NCBI GenBank assembly: GCA_951813065.1
Contig: CATOTH010000003.1
Span: forward strand, 124,001-188,000
Length of the DNA: 64,000 bases
Origin: an uncultured Bryobacterales bacterium
Lineage (GTDB): Bacteria > Acidobacteriota > Terriglobia > Bryobacterales > UBA6623
Reading direction: 5' to 3'
Under the pieces are notes generated by a model that saw only the letters and a list, made by a program, of their open reading frames with translations, did not search any database and was not told the DNA's origin. The translations under genes were made by a program, and so were the position numbers. Below, in pieces: positions 17,339 to 24,826 of this stretch. Position 1 is the stretch's first letter. Every line of letters starts with the position of its first letter.

Positions 17339-18478
17339 ATGTTGCAAACAAGGCATGCGTCAGTATCCGCGCTGCGAGCACACGAGGGAAAGGCAGGGCA
17401 AGCGAGCGAACCATTCCGACGAACGCTGCTTCCAGTCGGATGGCGATTTGGCATGGCGGTCGCGGCTCTCCTTGCCATTCCGAGCCTCGGCTTCGCTGCC
17501 AGCGACGGAGAATCCGATGACGTCGCCCGTATAGCAAGCCAGATGAGCGCGGAATTCATGAAGGGCTTTCGCGCGCTCGATACAGATCAGGACGGACAGG
17601 TCGGACTAGGGGCGATGGTCCGGACTCTCAAGTCGATGGGATACGGCCAGCCCCAGCCAAGACGCAGGGGTGGCGCAGGCGCAGTGGACCCGTTCGATGT
17701 CTTCGAGTCCAGGGACGAGGATGGTGACGGGGTATTACGCGGAGACGAGATTCCAGGATTCATGCGTCGCCCGGAAGCCCCGCCGACTGTTGGGATTGGT
17801 CTGGAGGAATTCCGCGAGGAATTCGCCAGCTTCCAGGCTCGCAGGAGAGGTGGGGGCGGTCGGGCCGGAGGGCGAGGTGGTGCAGTTGGCCGAGGGCAAG
17901 CCGGAAGCGGCGCGGCCAGTCCGCGCTCCCCGGATCTAGCATCGAGCGATGTGCAGTTCCTCGCGGCTCTGGACTCGAATCGCGACATGGAACTCTCGAC
18001 GGACGAGGCCAGAGACGCCATCCATTCAGAAGTCGCTGAGGCGATGCTCGCGCATGAGGGTCTCGACACTGATGCCGACGGTCTGGTCTCGGCCCGTGAG
18101 TACGGTCTCTCCCAACCGATGCGCGGAGACACAGCGGACAAGGATGGACTCGACGGGCACGCGAGAGGTCACTTCTCGCGGGAGGACACTGACGGCGATG
18201 GCCTGATTTCTACAGCCGAGGCTTCCGAGCGAGTCTTGCAGCGATTGCTGCCGCGGTTCCGGGCATTGCAGGTCGGCCTGCGGATGATCCCTGCGGACTC
18301 GAACCTGGACAACAAGCTCGATCTTGCGGAATTGCAAGCCTTGAGCGCGAGCGAGATTTGGACCCAGCTCGAGTTCGCTAGCGATAAACCGCTTGATATC
18401 GGCAGCCTATACGGGAAGCTCTACGTCGCGCCTCTCAAGGTCACCGAGCAGATCGACAAAGCGCTCTCACGCGAGTAG
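17339..18478 (+). CDS. Exported multi-EF-hand calcium-binding protein
   Basis: 379 residues if started at ATG 17339; an internal ATG at 17453 sits at the hydrophobic core of the signal peptide (AVAALLAIPSLGFAA), so the true start is uncertain. Six EF-hand-like loops are visible: DTDQDGQVGLGA, SRDEDGDGVLRGDE, DSNRDMELSTDE, DTDADGLVSARE, DTDGDGLISTAE and DSNLDNKLDLAE. A glycine/arginine-rich linker (RRRGGGGRAGGRGG) separates the first two from the rest. Such proteins bind calcium in the periplasm or outside. It lies after one sulfatase and is convergent with another; sulfatases need calcium, so a link is conceivable but inferred. A TATAGT sequence sits just upstream. Confidence 0.85.
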   Translation: MLQTRHASVSALRAHEGKAGQASEPFRRTLLPVGWRFGMAVAALLAIPSLGFAASDGESDDVARIASQMSAEFMKGFRALDTDQDGQVGLGAMVRTLKSMGYGQPQPRRRGGAGAVDPFDVFESRDEDGDGVLRGDEIPGFMRRPEAPPTVGIGLEEFREEFASFQARRRGGGGRAGGRGGAVGRGQAGSGAASPRSPDLASSDVQFLAALDSNRDMELSTDEARDAIHSEVAEAMLAHEGLDTDADGLVSAREYGLSQPMRGDTADKDGLDGHARGHFSREDTDGDGLISTAEASERVLQRLLPRFRALQVGLRMIPADSNLDNKLDLAELQALSASEIWTQLEFASDKPLDIGSLYGKLYVAPLKVTEQIDKALSRE

Positions 18479-18513
18479 CGTGCGGTCAAAAGGGAGTCGA
18501 TGAAGCCCCTCCC

Positions 18514-19860
18514 CTATTGGGATGTTGAAGGCTGCGGTGTCGCGTCGGCATTGACGGACCGGAGCCATTCAGATGCTTCCACCGCCATTTGCGCAACCCG
18601 GTCCGTTTCGTGAGCCGCGACGTCGTTGGCCTCCGCGAGATCTGAACCGAGGTCGAACAGCATCGGCTGCTCGCTCCCGTCTTCTCCCGATACCAACTTC
18701 CAATTCCCATCGCGCATTGCCAGCCCGTCCATGAAGCTCCAGAACATCGGGCCGCGATCCACCGTGCCGCCGGCCAGGACGGGAACCAGGCTCACGCCAT
18801 CAAGGGGACGCTCGACGGGTTCGGACACGCCTGCCAGTTCAGCCAATGTCGGCCAAACATCCATCGTGGCCGCAAGTTGATCGGTAACCGTGCCGCCCGA
18901 TATAGCACCTGGCTGCCACGCCACAGCCGGCACTCGATGGCCGCCCTCCCACACCGATCCCTTGTGGCCTCGCAGGGAACCGTTGCTGCCGCGTGGAGTT
19001 GCCCCGTTGTCCGAGAAAAAGAGCACCAGCGTGCGATCAGCGATTCCAAGGCGACTCAGCGTTTCTAGAATCGCACCTACACCGTTATCCATCTCAACCA
19101 CCATTTCCCTGTATTTCTCCTTCACTACGTCTCCCGAAAGACTCAGCTGACCCGAGAATCCGCCGACTTGCCGAAATCCGGCCGGGTCGTCATTCGGGCC
19201 CTGGTAGGGACTGTGCGGGGCTTCGTGCGCAACGTAGAGGCAAAAGGCATCGTCGTAGTGATCCTCGATAAATCGCACTGAATGTTTGTTGATCAGGGTT
19301 GTGACATAGCCCGGCTCGTCGGACTTCTCCTCGCCATGCCACCAATCGAACCTCCCGGCTCCATCGACATGCGAGAAGAAGTCGATGTTCCCGCTAACGT
19401 ACCCCTTGAACTCGTCGAAGCCATGACGCACGGGGTTGTATCGCGGATAGTACCCGAGGTGCCATTTGCCGAATAGAGCCGTGGCATAGCCCGTGTCTCC
19501 CAGGGCTTCTGCAAACGTGAGCTCAACCGCTTGCAATCCATCGACGTGAGTCGGGCGATCCTCGGGCGCGAACACCACGATTGGCAGGCCAGCGCGTTGC
19601 TGGTACCGGCCAGTCATGAGGGCGGCTCGGGTAGGGCTGCAGACAGCGCCATTGGAATGGAAGTCGGTAAATTTCAGGCCTTCCGCAGCCATCCGATCTA
19701 TGTTCGGAACATCGATCCAGCCCCCGTAGGTGGACAGGTCGCCGTAACCGAGATCATCGGCCATGATGACGACGAAATTCGGGAGGCGCTGCTTACCCTC
19801 CGGCGACCCGCTACATGAAATCAGGAACAGGAGCGCCGCAATTGCCGTAGTAACTCGCAT
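18514..19860 (-). CDS. Lipoprotein sulfatase
   Basis: 448-residue sulfatase anchored as a lipoprotein: the N-terminus has a lipobox LISC with the acylated cysteine at residue 16. MADDLGYGDLSTYGG supplies metal ligands, and the formylglycine motif CSPTR is at residues 74-78. Then come ALFGKWHLGYYPRYNPVRHGFD and FFSDNGATPRGSNGSLRGHKG. It is shorter than the other three sulfatases here and closest to the arylsulfatase/N-acetylgalactosamine-6-sulfatase type by motif spacing. Lipidation would hold it on the inner or outer membrane, unlike the soluble sulfatase at 15709. It is convergent with the EF-hand gene, 35 bases apart. Sulfate-ester substrate unknown. Confidence 0.93.
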   Translation of the reverse strand: MRVTTAIAALLFLISCSGSPEGKQRLPNFVVIMADDLGYGDLSTYGGWIDVPNIDRMAAEGLKFTDFHSNGAVCSPTRAALMTGRYQQRAGLPIVVFAPEDRPTHVDGLQAVELTFAEALGDTGYATALFGKWHLGYYPRYNPVRHGFDEFKGYVSGNIDFFSHVDGAGRFDWWHGEEKSDEPGYVTTLINKHSVRFIEDHYDDAFCLYVAHEAPHSPYQGPNDDPAGFRQVGGFSGQLSLSGDVVKEKYREMVVEMDNGVGAILETLSRLGIADRTLVLFFSDNGATPRGSNGSLRGHKGSVWEGGHRVPAVAWQPGAISGGTVTDQLAATMDVWPTLAELAGVSEPVERPLDGVSLVPVLAGGTVDRGPMFWSFMDGLAMRDGNWKLVSGEDGSEQPMLFDLGSDLAEANDVAAHETDRVAQMAVEASEWLRSVNADATPQPSTSQ

Positions 19861-19940
19861 AGTCCCAACAGCTTATCCCACAGTGATCCGAGACCTCGGG
19901 GCACGAACTGGCGGGTGTCAGAAGTTGGGGCGGCCGTAGA

Positions 19941-20936
19941 TCAATCAGTTCGGCGAAAGACCTGCACGCGCTGGCCGTTGACTTCGGTGACATAGAGCTG
20001 GCCGCTTGCATCGCTATCCATCAGATGTGGCAGTAGCAGTGTGTCGGGACTCCCCCATTGCGCGGTCATCTTGCCATCGCGTAGCCGCAAGTGACTGATC
20101 GTGTGGGCATCTCCGTCACTGACAATCAGCTCGTCTCCGACCACTAGAACGCCAAACGGATTGCCGAAACCGCTCCACGCCGCAAGGAACTTCCCATCCT
20201 TCGAGAAGACCTGCACCCGATTGTTCCCGCGATCAGCCACATAAATCCGGTCTCGTGCATCGATCCCGATTCCGTGTGCGGCCGCGAATTCGCCCTCGGC
20301 CTTCCCCTTGCGGCCCCACTGCCCCAGAAACTTGCCTTCCGGGGACATGTGCACGATTCGTCCGTTACCTGCGTCGGCCACGAAAATATCGCCGTTCGAG
20401 GCAAATACCAAGTCGTCCGGAGAACGGAAATGGGAGTCATCGTTTCCCCCAACCCCCTTCTCGCCGAACATCGCCAGCACTTTGCCATCTCGAGAGAACT
20501 TCCACAGAACATGCAGGCCGTTGTCGGTGGCCCAGACGTTTCCGGCCGAGTCGACGCGGAGACCGTGAGCGACTCCGAAGTCCCCTTGTCCCCAGCCATG
20601 CGTGTATTTACCTGAACGGTCGTACGCCAGCAGGGGCGGCTCTCCGCGATGCAAGACGTAAGTTTGGCCTTCCGGTCCGATGGCCACTGCAGAGACCGCT
20701 CCGAGTTCGACACTCTCCGGAATTTCGACAAACCGCTGGAACCGATACGGCTCACCATCGTCGGCAACCAGGATGGGTGGCAGAAGAGGTAGTGCGGCCC
20801 CAAGGCAGGCGCGGAAGATTAGGCATCGCCAAGAGGTCGTGCACACGAAGAACACTGTATCAAGTGCGCGGAGCGCCGCCCGCACTTGAATCCCGCGCCA
20901 AGAACCCTCGCATTGTCCGTGCGTAGCGGTTGGCAT
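19941..20936 (-). CDS. Exported NHL-repeat beta-propeller protein
   Basis: 331 residues from ATG 20936; a GTG at 20855 would give a shorter n-region, and neither has a clear ribosome site. The hydrophobic segment CLIFRACLGAALPLLPPILVA is followed by a six-bladed NHL propeller. Repeats are GVAHGLRVDSAGNVWATDNG, RSPDDLVFASNGDIFVADAG, AHGIGIDARDRIYVADRGNN and LMDSDASGQLYVTEVNGQ, each followed by an R/V-V-F strand. NHL propellers act in binding or as peptidylglycine-lyase-like scaffolds; no catalytic residues stand out. It follows the lipoprotein sulfatase gene upstream on the same strand (80 bases) and is divergent from the metallopeptidase gene. A sugar- or protein-binding role is inference. 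Confidence 0.85.
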   Translation of the reverse strand: MPTATHGQCEGSWRGIQVRAALRALDTVFFVCTTSWRCLIFRACLGAALPLLPPILVADDGEPYRFQRFVEIPESVELGAVSAVAIGPEGQTYVLHRGEPPLLAYDRSGKYTHGWGQGDFGVAHGLRVDSAGNVWATDNGLHVLWKFSRDGKVLAMFGEKGVGGNDDSHFRSPDDLVFASNGDIFVADAGNGRIVHMSPEGKFLGQWGRKGKAEGEFAAAHGIGIDARDRIYVADRGNNRVQVFSKDGKFLAAWSGFGNPFGVLVVGDELIVSDGDAHTISHLRLRDGKMTAQWGSPDTLLLPHLMDSDASGQLYVTEVNGQRVQVFRRTD

Positions 20937-21154
20937 CCATCCCTCGGGGAATCCACCTTCATGCACTAGCGCCGACTTGCGTAGGGATAGATGGAATTGA
21001 GATTGCCCCATTTTCTTGCAAGCCTGGAGCCTCGGAATTGCAACGCTTCCGGGCCGGGCCGGCCTCTTCGCCAACTGTCCCGCCTCGCAATGGCGCCTGT
21101 CGCGCCAATCACAGCACGGTGTCGTGCTGCCACAACGATGGTAGAGTCTGGACG

Positions 21155-22186
21155 ATGCCGCGCAGAGAGGTTCCCGCAGATGCGCGAGCGAAGCCACCTC
21201 GTGCACGTTGGTCCGTGCACTTCGGTTGCGTTCCAGGCGGCACTTGCGGAACCAACGGTAGGAAAATAGGGCGACGCAGGCGGGCCATCTCCGAAGACTT
21301 CGCTCGCTGCACCGCAAAGACGGCGAAGTGGCTGCAACCGCGTGCGCTGATTGCCACATTCCGCGCCCTGCTTTGGCTCGCGTCCGTATCCGTTGGGCCA
21401 GTTGCCGCAGCCCCGCCGTACAAGGGCACTGTCTTTCTCGACCCGAACATTCTTACCCAATCCGACCCAACGGCACTCCGAAGTCTCACGCCAAGAGGAC
21501 GCGGGGACCGCATGATGTTCGATCGACGCGTGAATGGATGGATCACCGCGCGCGCCTATCTCTTCGACGCGCAATTCGACGACGGCCTCGACATCGAGAT
21601 TCAGGTGAATCCGGAGTTCAGCGCCGCAGCTGCGGTGGCTGAGGCCAGCAAGTACGCGGAATCGATCGGTCGGCTTCCGACACTGCTGCGAGCCGGAGTC
21701 GAAACGGTCTGGCTCCATCGCGGACGCAAACTGTTTGGCGGAGGTAACAAGAACATCCTGATCCACTTGCAGATGGCAGAGGAGTACATGCGAGACGGCT
21801 TTCTCGAGGAAGCACTGATGCATGAAGGAGTGCACAGCTCACTCGACCCGCAGCACAGGCGCTCACCCGGGTGGCGAGCGGCCCAAGCCGCTGACGGGAA
21901 ATACATCTCCGAATATGCCCTTGACCATCCGGACCGGGAAGACCTCGCAGAGAGCTTCGTGCCCTATTTTGCCGTGCGCCATCGAGTGGACCGGCTTCCC
22001 AAAGCAATGAGAGAGACGATACTGAAAGCGATTCCGAACCGTATCGCTTACTTCGACTCACTGACGCGCGAGACCCTGGCGTTCGGCGTTTGGCGCACCC
22101 CTCCCCCAATTTCCCTGCGATCCGTCAGGAGCATCCGCTTCTGGGAACCTGCGCGAGCCGTGCATGTCCGTGAGGTCGAACCGTGA
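21155..22186 (+). CDS. Putative exported HExxH metallopeptidase
   Basis: 343 residues from ATG 21155. The start is insecure: the hydrophobic signal-like segment (FRALLWLASVSVGPVAAA) lies about 65 residues in, and GTG 21215 is another option. The mature region begins PPYKGTVFLDPNILTQSD. The key motif is MHEGVHSSLD, a zinc-binding HExxH (about residues 223-227), followed ~25-35 residues later by EYALDHPDREDLAESF, whose glutamates could be the third ligand of a gluzincin. FVPYFAVRHR and PNRIAYFDSL follow. I do not recognise a named family. It is divergent from the NHL gene. Peptidase activity is inferred only from the motif pattern. Confidence 0.65.
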   Translation: MPRREVPADARAKPPRARWSVHFGCVPGGTCGTNGRKIGRRRRAISEDFARCTAKTAKWLQPRALIATFRALLWLASVSVGPVAAAPPYKGTVFLDPNILTQSDPTALRSLTPRGRGDRMMFDRRVNGWITARAYLFDAQFDDGLDIEIQVNPEFSAAAAVAEASKYAESIGRLPTLLRAGVETVWLHRGRKLFGGGNKNILIHLQMAEEYMRDGFLEEALMHEGVHSSLDPQHRRSPGWRAAQAADGKYISEYALDHPDREDLAESFVPYFAVRHRVDRLPKAMRETILKAIPNRIAYFDSLTRETLAFGVWRTPPPISLRSVRSIRFWEPARAVHVREVEP

Positions 22187-22361
22187 AGCGAGGCCGAAGC
22201 TCGTTCCGATGTATTTGGCCTGGGACGCGTGCTTGCGGTCGAGCAGGACGAAGATGGCTCTTCCCGTGTCCGCAGAACGGAGTCCCGCGAGCGGCAGGTC
22301 ACGGGCTGGTCGGGCCAATAGGCTCAAGGAGGTTGGCGGGCGCCATTGAGCGACCTGCCCC

Positions 22362-23147
22362 TTAGAGCTTTTTCAGCAGTTCGCGCACCTCAGACTTCGG
22401 GTCGGGGTTCGGCTCTCGATCCGGCGTTTCCAGATAGCGCTCGATTAGTTGGCGCGCCCGGGAATAGAGCGACTCGCGCTTCGCCAGGACCCAGGCGGTG
22501 GCGGCAGCGCGCCACACCTTGGGGTTGTCCGGGTCGCGTGCGAAAGCCAGTTCGAACAATTCGTCGCTTTCGGTGAACGCGCCGCGCCTAGACAGGAAAC
22601 CCGCATGGCTCAAGATGTGCCGAATCTCATCCGGATCGAGTTGTCGTGCCAACGCGTACTGCTCCCCCGCGCGTTCGACCTCGCCCACATCCTCGTAGTA
22701 GACCGCCAAAGCCCCCGCTCCGCGCGCTGAATCAAGCTTCTGGATCTGACCCGCTATCTCCCTCGCCCTGTCCTTGCGCCCGCCCACGATCGAGGGTGCC
22801 TGCAAGTGAAACACCTGGAGCGCGTCGTACGCGTCAAGGTTCGATTCATCCAACTCGATAGCGCGCTCCAATTCACGCCGCATTCGCTTCACCAGGGGTG
22901 GTGCTGACGTGAGCTTGCGCAATCCGGACATCTTCTCGGCACGGCGGCCCATGGCGAGCGCCAGCCAAAGGGTGTACTTCGAACTCCGAGGGTCTTCCTC
23001 GACAGCCTCCTGGAACGCATCTTGAGCTCGGCGAAAATCCTCGGCGGCAAACTGGCGCAGGCCTTCCTGCCAGTGGTCATCCCCGGGGGAGCTAGCAAGG
23101 GCGGTCCCAACGCAGACAACTGCCAGCAAAGCGATTCTCCGAGTCAT
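22362..23147 (-). CDS. Exported TPR-repeat protein
   Basis: 261 residues from ATG 23147, chosen because it gives a signal peptide (TRRIALLAVVCVGTALAS); a longer in-frame extension has no signal. Tetratricopeptide-like repeats: DDHWQEGLRQFAAEDFRRAQ DAFQEAVEEDP, then RELERAIELDESNLDAYDAL, AGEQYALARQLDPDEIRHIL and ESDELFELAFARDPDNPKVW. TPR proteins are protein-protein adaptors; this one would be periplasmic. The C-terminal tail is charged (NPDPKSEVRELLKKL). Its nearest same-strand neighbour is the lectin gene 457 bases upstream. Partner unknown. Confidence 0.82.
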   Translation of the reverse strand: MTRRIALLAVVCVGTALASSPGDDHWQEGLRQFAAEDFRRAQDAFQEAVEEDPRSSKYTLWLALAMGRRAEKMSGLRKLTSAPPLVKRMRRELERAIELDESNLDAYDALQVFHLQAPSIVGGRKDRAREIAGQIQKLDSARGAGALAVYYEDVGEVERAGEQYALARQLDPDEIRHILSHAGFLSRRGAFTESDELFELAFARDPDNPKVWRAAATAWVLAKRESLYSRARQLIERYLETPDREPNPDPKSEVRELLKKL

Positions 23148-23604
23148 TTTCGCGCAACTCCCTCGACTACACTCCCAGATTTCCAACCCCTGAATCCTGA
23201 TCCGATAGCGCCCAACGACCTTGGCCGCACCCACGACTTGCTCGGCAGTCCGTCCTGCATGAAGGCCCAATAGCTACAGGGCTCCCAGTTGGCACGATGG
23301 CGCGTTCGGTTCAACAAGCCCACCAAACTCCTTGAGTTCAAGGATCTTGAATCGCGCTGATCGAAAAGCTTTCAGCAAGGCGTTCATCGCGTTGAGCCAC
23401 TACGCGTTGCGAACCGACACGCTACGGACCCCAATAGAATCTAACATCATTGCCTGTGACCGGAGGTGCTCCATGTCCCCGACTGCCTGTTCAGCACATT
23501 CTCCAAGACCACGACTGTTCCGGCGCACACGCGATTCGCTTCGGACTGCGCGGTTACCGAGACGGTGCGGCCCTCCAAACTCGTTGGCACACACCGGTAC
23601 CGAA
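23148..23604. other. Gap between lectin and TPR genes with a possible out-of-frame coding tail
   Basis: 457 bases. Most of it shows nothing. On the minus strand, from 23629 down to 23447, one frame is open for about 60 codons and reads like real protein (RYRCVPTSLEGRTVSV, later CAGTVVVLENVLN). This overlaps the end of the lectin gene in a different frame, so it may be a frameshifted extension of the lectin or chance. No RNA gene or terminator is recognised. Confidence 0.3.
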
Positions 23605-24108
23605 TCAATCCGGTTTCGGCACCTTCCAAGTCGAGAGAGACGCAACGGCCGTGCTGCAGGACTCCAACATCAGATCCCTGCGGAGGTGGCTGGGCCCTCC
23701 CGTTGGCGTGCCGTCTTCATCGGCAACTGTCAAACACACCTCGCTACCGGCTAGTTGAATCCGACCGTCCGACCGAAAGGAGAACCGTTGAAGGTTCGTC
23801 GAGCCGCACTGCTTGAGAAACACCTCTGCGCCGGATCGGTCGGACTCGGCTGTCACACAGCGGTCGTAGGCCTTCATGTAGATCTGGCCTGGATTGGGAT
23901 GATCGATCGTGAACAGCTCGTCAGCCGCACCGGGCTTACACGTGTGAGCCATCAACGAGGCATCGAGGTTTATGCGGCGGCCGAAGCCGGGAACATCCAC
24001 ACAGTACTGCTCAGGCTCGTCGAGAGGATCAACCAGGGCAACCAACCCCTCCGCGCCAGACAGGGCGCCAGCCGTCGCAATGATCAGGACAGGAGTTAGT
24101 TTCACCAT
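23605..24108 (-). CDS. Exported ricin-type beta-trefoil lectin-like protein
   Basis: 167 residues from ATG 24108, with a signal peptide (KLTPVLIIATAGALSGAEG). The mature protein has ricin-B-like trefoil features: YCVDVPGFGRRINLDASLMAHTC, IYMKAYDRCVTAESDRSGAE and a Q-x-F motif in LQRFSFRSDGRIQL, then EVCLTVADEDGTP and STWKV. Paired cysteines (C-V-D/H-T-C and R-C-V/K-Q-C) match trefoil disulfides. It likely binds carbohydrate outside the cell, fitting the glycan-degrading neighbours (inference). The open frame may be truncated: the DNA just past its stop is open in another frame. It is divergent from the VOC gene. Confidence 0.78.
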   Translation of the reverse strand: MVKLTPVLIIATAGALSGAEGLVALVDPLDEPEQYCVDVPGFGRRINLDASLMAHTCKPGAADELFTIDHPNPGQIYMKAYDRCVTAESDRSGAEVFLKQCGSTNLQRFSFRSDGRIQLAGSEVCLTVADEDGTPTGGPSHLRRDLMLESCSTAVASLSTWKVPKPD

Positions 24109-24296
24109 CAAAACTAGTCTAAGGCACGACAACCGCGTTCACCGATCCGGATGGGCAGACGACGGCCTCTTCTGCAACTGCAGTGCGCCGCGGCTATACT
24201 GCATTCACTGCACGGAGCCACGGGTGTCTTGGTCAGCAACTCGGCCGGGTGGCGCTCCTGTGGCGGCCCCATGCGGAGGATCGGTAGTGGAGTGCA

Positions 24297-24803
24297 ATGA
24301 AGGACCTCTTGCGACGCTTGTTCCTGAGCCGTTTTGTGCTGTTGGCCGGAGGCGTAGTTCTCATGACGCAGACCCTAAGCAGAGGACGAGCCCGGGCTCA
24401 GGGCCGAGGACCCATCAGCGGTTTCGATCATGTCGCGGTTCCCATGCTGGATGTCGAGGCAATGATGCGCTTCTACCGGGCGCTCGGATTCCAGGTGAGA
24501 GAAGGAGAACGCATCTGCTCGGTTCACTTTGGAGACCAAAAGATCAACTTCCACCGGCCCATGCTGTGGGAAAACGAACAGTTCGCGTTGAGGGCCCCCT
24601 CGGCGCTGCCGCCTTGCGGGGACTTCTGTTTCGTGTGGGAGGGTGACCGAGCCGAGCTGCTGCTGGCGCTCGGGCGGGCAGGTGCGGAGGTGATTGAGGG
24701 CCCCGTGGAACGACGGGGCGGCCGCGATGGCGGGACGGTCATGGGCACGAGCCACTACACGCGAGATCCTGATGGCAATCTGCTGGAGTTCATCGTCTAC
24801 TAG
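24297..24803 (+). CDS. VOC (glyoxalase/dioxygenase fold) protein with N-terminal signal or anchor
   Basis: 168 residues. A basic, hydrophobic N-terminus (RRLFLSRFVLLAGGVVLM) looks like a signal peptide or anchor, followed by an Ala/Arg linker. The rest is one vicinal-oxygen-chelate domain: FDHVAVPMLDVEAMMRFYRA, LGFQVREGERICSVHFGDQKIN F (family strand order), GDFCFVWEGD and the terminal YTRDPDGNLLEFIVY. Metal ligands His (FDH), His and Glu (LEF) are in place. Similar to the glyoxalase-domain-containing 5 / virulence protein subgroup; the reaction is unknown. Most VOC proteins are cytoplasmic, so the N-terminal extension is unusual. It is convergent with the helicase gene, 23 bases between stops. 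Confidence 0.8.
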   Translation: MKDLLRRLFLSRFVLLAGGVVLMTQTLSRGRARAQGRGPISGFDHVAVPMLDVEAMMRFYRALGFQVREGERICSVHFGDQKINFHRPMLWENEQFALRAPSALPPCGDFCFVWEGDRAELLLALGRAGAEVIEGPVERRGGRDGGTVMGTSHYTRDPDGNLLEFIVY

Positions 24804-24826
24804 GACTTGGACTCACGGCTGGGTAG

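Noticed and set aside
17286..17340. TATAGT just before the EF-hand gene as a promoter
   Set aside because: Too close to the ATG and without a recognisable -35, unless the message is leaderless; not called.
22058..22327. Minus-strand 89-codon frame overlapping the metallopeptidase end
   Set aside because: It reads somewhat protein-like but overlaps the other gene, lacks a ribosome site and matches nothing I know.
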